This document shows, in pieces, positions 8,778 through 15,631 of a stretch of DNA of 64,000 bases. The stretch is from the NCBI GenBank assembly GCA_013376995.1, contig JACAAZ010000016.1, positions 1 to 64,000 on the forward strand, given 5' to 3'. The notes under the pieces are model-generated. The model ran no database searches, had not been told where the DNA came from, and was given only the letters and a program-made list of their open reading frames with translations. This DNA comes from Bacteroidota bacterium (GTDB lineage Bacteria; Bacteroidota; Bacteroidia; Bacteroidales; UBA4417). How positions within the stretch are numbered: position 1 is the stretch's first letter; every line of letters starts with the position of its first letter. A program made the translations under genes and the position numbers.

Positions 8778-9497
8778 TTAACTCATCGGATGCAGCAGGA
8801 AATCAATATCCTCCTTGCTTTCATATTCAACGGGAACCGTATGGTACCTGAAAACCCTCATAGGCCTGCTTCCTTTGAGAAAAACATGACCGAATTCGTA
8901 TTGCAGGGCACAGGCCTCACGAAGTCCTACTACTGTAATATTCCTGTTGATCTCAAGGAATTCCAGTATCCGTTGCTCACGGGTTTCTCCCCCGTGATCG
9001 TCAGGATGAACATCGAGGTAATGCGGGTTGATCTGGAAAGGAACCAGGTTTAATGTATCGAAACTTGCCGGATAGGCAATAGGCATGTCGTTGGTAGTTT
9101 TCATACTTGGGCAGGCAACATTGGAACCTGCACTCCAGCCAAGAAAAGGCGTTCCATCCATAACTTTGTTCCTGATCGGGGCCATGATTCCTTTTTCATG
9201 CAGAAGCTGGACAAGGCGGAAAGTGTTACCTCCGCCAATAATGATGCAACTGCTTTCTTCGACTGCCTTAACAGGATCAGGCATATGATGGATGGACTCC
9301 AGTTCGCAACCCAGCTGGGCAAATACCAGCTTCACCCTTTCAGCGTATTCGTTAAAGTTTATGGTAACACCGGCATAAGGAATAAACAGGCATTTCTTTA
9401 TTTCAAATTTTACGAGGAATTCCTTGATCAGTCTGCGAGGCCATCCCAGGTATTCTTCTCCGGCGTTTGTCGAATTGCTTAAAAGCAGTAATTTCAT
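8778..9497 (-). CDS. pepE: Peptidase E (Asp-specific dipeptidase, family S51)
   Basis: A 239-residue cytosolic serine peptidase that cleaves N-terminal Asp-X dipeptides. Using ATG 9497, the catalytic set known from Salmonella PepE (Ser120, Asp135, His157) maps to Ser122 in GWSAGSN, Asp137 in TTNDMPI and His159 in INPHYLD, with conserved spacing. The GGGNTF loop and the DDHGGETREQRI segment are also typical. ATG 9515 would add six residues (MEQFDA); the family normally begins with a form of MELLLLSNS, so 9497 is preferred. The gene is divergent from the DMT permease gene. Confidence 0.92.
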   Translation of the reverse strand: MKLLLLSNSTNAGEEYLGWPRRLIKEFLVKFEIKKCLFIPYAGVTINFNEYAERVKLVFAQLGCELESIHHMPDPVKAVEESSCIIIGGGNTFRLVQLLHEKGIMAPIRNKVMDGTPFLGWSAGSNVACPSMKTTNDMPIAYPASFDTLNLVPFQINPHYLDVHPDDHGGETREQRILEFLEINRNITVVGLREACALQYEFGHVFLKGSRPMRVFRYHTVPVEYESKEDIDFLLHPMS

Positions 9498-9537
9498 TGC
9501 ATCAAATTGCTCCATGTCTCGTAGATTGTTTACTTGT

Positions 9538-9545
9538 CAAATATA
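9538..9545 (-). promoter_or_regulatory. Candidate -7 box (TATATTTG) of pepE
   Basis: On the minus strand TATATTTG matches TAnnTTTG in the short divergent region between pepE and the permease gene, 40 bp upstream of the preferred pepE ATG. No -33 element was confidently identified. Confidence 0.35.
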
Positions 9546-9566
9546 GATAAATACCGGAATTAAACC

Positions 9567-10448
9567 TTGAGTATCGTACAAAAGGATAAAAAAGCTATGC
9601 TGATGCTCTGGCTTGCATCAGCGATCTGGGGATTTGCCTTTGTTGCCCAGCGTGAGGGCATGAAATACATCGGGCCTTTTACTTTTAACGGGATCCGTTT
9701 TGCTATTGGAAGTTTATCCCTCATTCCGCTGCTATGGCTTCTTCCAAAGGATGAGACTAAAGCGGTCATCCCGGGATTCTCCAGATTGAAAGGCGGACTA
9801 CTGGCAGGAGTTATTCTTTTTGCAGGTGCATCGCTTCAACAAGCCGGGATGATCTGGACAACAGCGGGGAAAGCAGGATTTATTACCGGATTATATGTTA
9901 TCCTGGTGCCTTTTATAGGCATATTCATAGGCCAGGTGATCGGAAGAAATGTATGGATCGGTGCATTGCTTGCGGTGGCGGGGCTTTTTCTCCTGACTAT
10001 CAACGATCATTTTACGATTGACAAGGGTGATTTTTTAGTCTTGTTGAGTGCCTTCTTTTGGGCAATTCATGTCCAGTTGATCAATAAACTTGTGACAACG
10101 CTTGAGCCCCTAAGGCTAGCAATCATTCAGTTTGCTGTTTGTGCAATACTGAGCCTTTTTACAGCGGGCTTGTTTGAAACCATTCAAATGAATACAATCA
10201 TACAGGCTATTATTCCTTTGCTTTATGGCGGCCTTGCCTCCGTTGGAATTGCCTATACCTTGCAAGTATTTGCACAGCGCCATGTTCATCCTGCAATTGC
10301 TTCAATAGTATTGAGTTTTGAGACTGTTTTTGCAGCTATAGGGGGATGGCTCATATTGAATGAAAGTCTGAGCATCCGAAGCCTGGCCGGTTGTTTAATG
10401 ATGCTGGCGGGGATTTGGATTGTCAAGGTTAAAAGGAAGTCGCTGTAG
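9567..10448 (+). CDS. EamA/DMT-family permease (10-TM drug/metabolite transporter type)
   Basis: A membrane protein of about 293 residues with ten predicted helices in two EamA repeats. The first repeat carries ASAIWGFAFVAQREG near the N-terminus; the second contains SAFFWAIHVQLINKL and ends with a helix followed by a short basic tail (KVKRKSL). This family exports amino acids, nucleosides or other metabolites; the substrate cannot be read from sequence. The start is uncertain: the frame opens with TTG at 9567 and the first in-frame ATG is 9597, which would put the first helix at the very N-terminus. It is divergent from pepE and converges on the small membrane protein gene at 10618. Confidence 0.8.
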   Translation: MSIVQKDKKAMLMLWLASAIWGFAFVAQREGMKYIGPFTFNGIRFAIGSLSLIPLLWLLPKDETKAVIPGFSRLKGGLLAGVILFAGASLQQAGMIWTTAGKAGFITGLYVILVPFIGIFIGQVIGRNVWIGALLAVAGLFLLTINDHFTIDKGDFLVLLSAFFWAIHVQLINKLVTTLEPLRLAIIQFAVCAILSLFTAGLFETIQMNTIIQAIIPLLYGGLASVGIAYTLQVFAQRHVHPAIASIVLSFETVFAAIGGWLILNESLSIRSLAGCLMMLAGIWIVKVKRKSL

Positions 10449-10482
10449 ATTGGAAATTAATCGGGAAATTAGACTTGTTCGG

Positions 10483-10527
10483 GCGTTGAAAGGTTTGGCG
10501 TTGAGAGGTTCGGCGTTGAAAGAGTTT
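10483..10527. repeat. Three tandem copies of a 15-bp unit
   Basis: Units GCGTTGAAAGGTTTG (10483-10497), GCGTTGAGAGGTTCG (10498-10512) and GCGTTGAAAGAGTTT (10513-10527) follow each other in the convergent intergenic region. A perfect 12-bp palindrome, CGCCAGCTGGCG, lies just beyond at 10563-10574. No gene is visible here. Confidence 0.75.
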
Positions 10528-10603
10528 TGAGTAAATGATAATTGAATGACAATTGTATGATCCGCCAGCTGGCGAAAATGACTATTGAATGACTTTAGCC
10601 CTC

Positions 10604-10672
10604 ACCCCGCCTACTGCCTACTGCCTCCTGCCTGCTGCCCCAGCCCCCTGCTCCTTCCCTCCTATCTTCCAT
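10604..10672. repeat. Low-complexity CTGCC-rich tract running into a gene's 3' end
   Basis: A C-rich stretch built from imperfect 7-bp units (CTACTGC, CTCCTGC, CTGCTGC) overlaps the last codons of the minus-strand gene at 10618. It creates that protein's odd tail, GGKEQGAGAAGRRQ. The real gene may originally have ended earlier and been extended by repeat growth. Confidence 0.6.
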
Positions 10673-11154
10673 ACCATCATGCTGAGGCCTGTCGTAACTA
10701 CTAGCTGGGCAAGCAGAAACATAACCTCTCCTTCTTCAACAACGAATGCCCATGAGAATACTACCCAGTAAATCAGGTAGCATGCGATTTTACTTCCCAG
10801 GATAGAAAGAAACATGGACAGGAAAGGCTTCCCAAGCTTTTGAATGAAATAAAAGTAGAGGAGTACATTTAAACTCAATTCAGAAATAATGATAAGCATC
10901 TTTATAAAAAAAGGATGCCCTGAAAACAAGAATGAAAAAAGTGGCAAAGCTATGGCCAGCAGGTATGTATTGCTTCTTGATGTATAGAGTATCCCAATAA
11001 CCATCATGATCCGCATTGGTTCAAGGAAATAAACCGGCAATCTTGTTAAATGAGCTGCAGCCGGCACTAGAAGAACCAGTAGAATACCAGCGCAATCTAT
11101 TACAGCAGTCCTGATTTTATATTGAAAGGAGCCAGGTTGATATATACTTTCCAT
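10618..11154 (-). CDS. Small polytopic membrane protein, function unknown
   Basis: A 178-residue, very hydrophobic protein with five to six likely transmembrane helices and no recognised catalytic motif. The arrangement (a Pro-containing loop LTRLPVYFLEPMR, then compact helices) is reminiscent of ECF-type substrate-binding S components, but the similarity is too weak to assert. The final ~14 residues are polar, Gly/Ala/Arg-rich and encoded by a low-complexity repeat. No ATPase or EcfT partner is nearby. Its direct neighbours are a convergent DMT permease gene and, upstream on the same strand, a large secreted protein gene. Confidence 0.6.
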   Translation of the reverse strand: MESIYQPGSFQYKIRTAVIDCAGILLVLLVPAAAHLTRLPVYFLEPMRIMMVIGILYTSRSNTYLLAIALPLFSFLFSGHPFFIKMLIIISELSLNVLLYFYFIQKLGKPFLSMFLSILGSKIACYLIYWVVFSWAFVVEEGEVMFLLAQLVVTTGLSMMVWKIGGKEQGAGAAGRRQ

Positions 11155-11182
11155 AACTTTTCCTATGTATGTTTAAAGAGCA

Positions 11183-11210
11183 AACACCATGCTTTATCGG
11201 ACATGGTGTT
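11183..11210 (-). terminator. Hairpin downstream of the hydrolase-containing giant gene
   Basis: A perfect 9-bp inverted repeat (AACACCATG 11183-11191 / CATGGTGTT 11202-11210) with a 10-nt loop lies between two minus-strand genes. On the minus strand it is followed by TGCTCTTT, only weakly T-rich. It could end the giant gene at 11332 or lie in the leader of the gene at 10618. Confidence 0.4.
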
Positions 11211-11331
11211 ATACTCACTGACTGGAATTCCCAGTTTTATTGGTAAAAGGGTTCCCGATTAGGGCATTTTATTCAGCAGGACTGCAAGATAGCCAGAATT
11301 AACAGACCTGCTGCAGCCCAGTCAATAATCA

Positions 11332-14300
11332 TCATGGACGTTGAATATGAACCAGTGCAGTAGAATTATTATCGATCAATGCCATATCCGAACCATCCAC
11401 AACTCCATCGCCATTCACATCTTCAGCAAAGTAACCGTGTAATAATGATGTACTGGCATTATCAATTACAGCCATATCTGATCCGTCAACTGATCCATCA
11501 TGGTATGCATCACCACCATAAATCAGGCAAATTGATCCGACCAATCTCAAATTATTTCCATAAGCCTGCGATATACTGGTACTGAAGTCAAAACTAACTG
11601 GTCCTGCAAGGCCAAAATTAACAGGATTTGAACTCCAGGTCTCAACACTGTTGCGATGTTTTACAACAATATAATATGAACCCGTTATACTTCCGGGAAT
11701 TGTATTTATCAGCAGGTTTCCAACAGTGCTCAAATTGATATTGCTGAAGGTATATGCTAAATCATAAGGTGCTGCAGACTGGTGTAATTCAATAGTAACC
11801 TGATCAGCTATACCGGCACCAAACTGAGGACCTGAGGTGCCTTTAGCCTGGTTCATCACTCCCGCATCCGCATACAAACCTTCAAGATACAACTTCACAT
11901 TCAGGGACTTTGTAAAAGAAGCAGTGGCTTCGTTGGAATAGGGAGAATTACCTCCTGCATTATATGCGCAAACACGGTAGGTGTAAGATGAGAATTTGGC
12001 ATTCACTTTCGTCCATTCCTGGGCAAAAAATACAGCAACCCATTCGGAAATCTCGGTTTCATGACCCAGGCAGCTGTGGGTGGCACCAGGTATTATGTGT
12101 AGCTCACTGGTAATTCCTGTAGCTGTTAACGTATCATATAGATCTATACTGTTCTGAGGAAGAATGGTAACATCAGCGTCACCATGCACCAATATGGTTG
12201 GAATATCTGTTGGTTGAAGGTATGGATAGACCCATCCTCTCATTTCAGGTTCAAGCCCTCCCCAAAGGGTGGCGTTAGCAATCAATCCTGACTTATCCCA
12301 TGGGGTTGTGAGATACATGTTTTCGGGTGGATATTGTGCAGTAGGATCCGGGCCATCAAACTGGCAAACTGTCTGGGCAGTCCTTCCCCCAGCAGAACCT
12401 CCGGCGATGAAAATCAGGTTTGGATCAACGTGATATGCTGCTGCATTTGCTTTTATCCAATTGATTGCAGCATTGGCATCCCTGGCAGCATCCTGCAATG
12501 CCGGGAATTCTGAAGCCTGAGTTGGCATTGAAGATCCATCCCTCAAACGGTAGTCAATGGAGATACAAACATAACCGCGCTTGGCAAAGCGGGTGCAATA
12601 ATCAACAATATATCCCTGGGTCCTGTAAGAACCGGTCCTGAATCCTCCACCATGTATCCAGATGATAACTGGCCTGCCAAGGGTATTATCCCCGGTTGGT
12701 TCATACTCATCAAGGTACAAAGAAGTAGGAGTGCCCTGATAATTGATTACATCGGCAAACTTAATCCCTGAATTTACAGTAACGTTTGCGAACCTGTTGG
12801 CTGCAACAAAGTTTGAAGGAGACAACAAAGTTACCTGGTCGGTTGCTACTGTTGTACTTGCGCCTGTGGTACCAACCAATGCAAAAAGGCCATTGTTGGG
12901 TTTCCGCTCGATTTTGAATCCCAATTCATTGGAATTATTATCGGACCAACTCAAATTAACCTGGTTCGACCCTGAAGTAGCTGCTGTTAAATTATAGGGA
13001 GCTGCAAGGATTACAGAATAATTAATTGAATAAGTTGCAGTAGCGATTCCATTTGGTGCCGTTACAAGGATAGATGCTGTCCCGGGTAATCCGGATGGAT
13101 TTGTAATGCTTACTGTTGAGGCAGGCTGGGAAGGAGTAGCACTGATAGTTGGTATTGAAGTAGTTCCTGCCGGCAGTGACACATCATAACTCAGTATTGC
13201 CGGAGCAAATCCGGAAACCGTAGAACCATTAACAGCTAAATCACTCAATGAGGCATCATTTGCTGTATTCATAGTTAAACTCATATCATCTATATAGAAT
13301 AGCCCCTGTGAATTTGTACCGGTGTTTGCTACACATCTTAACCTGAGCAAGATGTTTTGGCTGTCATCATTAATATTGACAAAAACCTGGTTCCAAATTG
13401 CCGTGCTGCCATTCATAGGCGCAGGATCCGTTGCCAGCGTTGCCCATGAAGACCCTCCATCCAGAGATTTTTCAACATATAAATGAAGATGGTGTGAAGT
13501 GTCATTATCCAACACCCTGACATAGAACCCAAGTATTCCAGCTGAATTGCATGGGGGTGTTACAAGAATACCCCCATCAAGAGGAGCTGTCCATTTAAAT
13601 TTAGGACAGGATAAGCCTGCTGTAAAAATGCCCACACCATTTGCTGTGGAATTACTGATATTGCCTGAATAAGACCAATTAGCCGGTGGGAAGTTCGCGA
13701 ATCCCTCTTTAAAATGATATGAAAGGCCTGTAGGTACAGAGAAAACAATGGAATAAGTTTTAGTTGTAATTCCATCCTGTGCCGTCACGACCACTGTACC
13801 TGTCCTCTCAACAAGAGTACCATTCAAATTAGTGGGTGGAGTAATGGTAGTTGTTGCTCCTGAGTTAGCCACGGATGCGACCATTAAAACATCAGTAACT
13901 TCTGAGGGCACAACAGTTGAATAATTGGTAATAGAGGGAGTAAAACCAGTTACCATAATACTTTGACTTCCACTGGCAGGCAACCATCTCAGATTATTGA
14001 GATTTGCATCATTTGATGGAGGTGCCAAAGTGAAAGAAACAGTATAGGTCATTTGTGTAGTTCCATCCTGGGCCGTAACAGTAATTGAGGTAGTACCAGG
14101 AAGAGAACCAGTAGGAGTAATATTCACTGTTGCAAGACCAAAATTTGGAGTTGCTGTAACAGTTGGGATGACAAGAGTTCCAAAGGGCAATTCCCTGGAA
14201 TACGTTAAAATGGAAGAAGAAAATCCATTAATAGTTGTACCATCAACTTTCAGATCGCTCAGCGTTGCATCTGTACTTAAGGCATTGGCAACAGTAGTAA

Positions 14301-15441
14301 ATAGTGAAGATTGAGTAGAACTCTGGTTCCCCGCTCCATCCTTGACAGGCCCGACAGCCAGGTAATACAACTGGGAATAATCAAGCTGGGAAGAAGGTGT
14401 AACTGTAATTACTGTCCTGGAATCATTGATAACGGCAGAGAAAGGAACACTTGTCCCTGAAGCATTCGTAGTTTTCAAAGATACAAGAGATGAAAGGTCT
14501 GCATTGGTTACAGGAGTTCCATCGGTCTTAAATATGGGTTCATTGAAGGTAATGGTAGGCTGAACTGTCCTCAAAACTGCAATGGCGCCGTTTGCAGGAA
14601 TAAATGTAGCCACTGGTGCTGCATTATCATATGCAACGGCATCTGTCCATGTAGTCGCAACCCGCAATCCATCCACGAGTGCTGAAGGGCCATTTGTTCT
14701 TTGCGTCAGCAGGACTGACTTCATACCGGCAGCATCCGTAGTTGAGAAATCTGCATAGGAAATGGTGGGAGCTGGTTCCGGCACTCCCAGTGCAGGGTTG
14801 ATAAACAAGTCAACATTATCATTGGTTGTACCTGCAACGAACGTATATTTATAAACAAGGAGGTAGGTGGTATTCAACTGGTAACTGAATGCTGTCCATC
14901 CAGCAGCCGGGGGGGTAGTCCCTTTGGCAATCCCGAAGGATATTCCTCCTGCACCATCTGATTTCACATAAACCCTGGCACGGACAACACTGGCTGTTCC
15001 GGAGGAACTCGCGTCAATCTTGTTCGCAAGAAAATACTCACCTGCAGTAGTAGCACTCGTGATTTTAACAAGGCAGGAAACATAGACGCTCCCTGTGGTG
15101 AGGGCAGATGTAACAAAAGGTTTGAAAGGATCCATTCCATCCGCCGGCCCGACAAATTGAGCTGCATTTCCTACACCTGAGCCCATGTATCCCGGGTAAA
15201 ACAGCCCTTCACTGGACACATTAAGTGGAACTGTTCCAGTCCCCTGCAGGGTATACCCGGGAGTTGGCGCAGCAGTAAGTGATGTACCAGCCGGGTAATC
15301 AAAATTATCGACCAGCAACTGACCCAAAACAATATTTGATTGGAACATTAAAAAGATGGCAACGATCAGCTGGCATGAAAGCCGGGCTATCCTCTTCTTA
15401 TTCAAGGGAAAAAACAAGTATTCAGTAGGATGTATTTTCAT
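11332..15441 (-). CDS. Giant secreted modular protein with alpha/beta-hydrolase apparently inserted in an Fn3 domain
   Basis: A 1369-residue exported protein. Approximate order: signal peptide 1-41; jelly-roll-like domain 42-270; SbsA-type Ig-like domain 275-385; two cadherin-like sandwiches 388-570; MAM-like domain 570-725; third cadherin-like sandwich 727-812; first part of an Fn3 domain 815-873; alpha/beta-hydrolase 874-1148; rest of the Fn3 (YTYRVCAYN...YSNEA) 1149-1178; C-terminal beta-domain plus two dockerin-like calcium loops 1180-1369. The hydrolase has the oxyanion motif HGGGF, nucleophile Ser1016 in GGSAGG, Asp1090 in HGDAD and His1122 in ATHSCLG, as in carboxylesterase/feruloyl- or acetyl-esterase families. 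It may deacylate polysaccharide side chains (inference). The first dockerin loop has lost some acidic residues (GDAYHDGSVD). No T9SS type A domain is present. The gene at 15632 encodes a paralogue lacking Fn3 and hydrolase. Confidence 0.85.
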   Translation of the reverse strand: MKIHPTEYLFFPLNKKRIARLSCQLIVAIFLMFQSNIVLGQLLVDNFDYPAGTSLTAAPTPGYTLQGTGTVPLNVSSEGLFYPGYMGSGVGNAAQFVGPADGMDPFKPFVTSALTTGSVYVSCLVKITSATTAGEYFLANKIDASSSGTASVVRARVYVKSDGAGGISFGIAKGTTPPAAGWTAFSYQLNTTYLLVYKYTFVAGTTNDNVDLFINPALGVPEPAPTISYADFSTTDAAGMKSVLLTQRTNGPSALVDGLRVATTWTDAVAYDNAAPVATFIPANGAIAVLRTVQPTITFNEPIFKTDGTPVTNADLSSLVSLKTTNASGTSVPFSAVINDSRTVITVTPSSQLDYSQLYYLAVGPVKDGAGNQSSTQSSLFTTVANALSTDATLSDLKVDGTTINGFSSSILTYSRELPFGTLVIPTVTATPNFGLATVNITPTGSLPGTTSITVTAQDGTTQMTYTVSFTLAPPSNDANLNNLRWLPASGSQSIMVTGFTPSITNYSTVVPSEVTDVLMVASVANSGATTTITPPTNLNGTLVERTGTVVVTAQDGITTKTYSIVFSVPTGLSYHFKEGFANFPPANWSYSGNISNSTANGVGIFTAGLSCPKFKWTAPLDGGILVTPPCNSAGILGFYVRVLDNDTSHHLHLYVEKSLDGGSSWATLATDPAPMNGSTAIWNQVFVNINDDSQNILLRLRCVANTGTNSQGLFYIDDMSLTMNTANDASLSDLAVNGSTVSGFAPAILSYDVSLPAGTTSIPTISATPSQPASTVSITNPSGLPGTASILVTAPNGIATATYSINYSVILAAPYNLTAATSGSNQVNLSWSDNNSNELGFKIERKPNNGLFALVGTTGASTTVATDQVTLLSPSNFVAANRFANVTVNSGIKFADVINYQGTPTSLYLDEYEPTGDNTLGRPVIIWIHGGGFRTGSYRTQGYIVDYCTRFAKRGYVCISIDYRLRDGSSMPTQASEFPALQDAARDANAAINWIKANAAAYHVDPNLIFIAGGSAGGRTAQTVCQFDGPDPTAQYPPENMYLTTPWDKSGLIANATLWGGLEPEMRGWVYPYLQPTDIPTILVHGDADVTILPQNSIDLYDTLTATGITSELHIIPGATHSCLGHETEISEWVAVFFAQEWTKVNAKFSSYTYRVCAYNAGGNSPYSNEATASFTKSLNVKLYLEGLYADAGVMNQAKGTSGPQFGAGIADQVTIELHQSAAPYDLAYTFSNINLSTVGNLLINTIPGSITGSYYIVVKHRNSVETWSSNPVNFGLAGPVSFDFSTSISQAYGNNLRLVGSICLIYGGDAYHDGSVDGSDMAVIDNASTSLLHGYFAEDVNGDGVVDGSDMALIDNNSTALVHIQRP

Positions 15442-15631
15442 GGTAATAGTAATTTCAGGATTATGAGTAAACCTTGGTTAATGGTCAGATTGGGTTTTGT
15501 TGATTTCTGATGTCTTTCCCGGTACCCCGCCCGTTTTCCTGCTACAGGAATTCATTCTCTAAGGGAAAGTAACAGGAATGGAGCCGGTAATTTTTATTCA
15601 TTATCCTGGCACCTCTCCTTTAATTCATTTC

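Noticed and set aside
10589-10771. A 60-codon plus-strand frame in the repeat tract
   Set aside because: It is created by the low-complexity CTGCC repeats and lies antisense to the membrane protein gene.
11332-11500. Paired GD.NQDG / DVNGDG loops as proof of a cellulosome
   Set aside because: No cohesin or scaffoldin gene is visible in the window. The loops are described only as dockerin-like and may be structural or part of a sorting module.
15536-15550. Short inverted repeat TTCCTG-CTA-CAGGAA as a terminator
   Set aside because: It has a 6-bp stem with a 3-nt loop and no T-tract on either strand.
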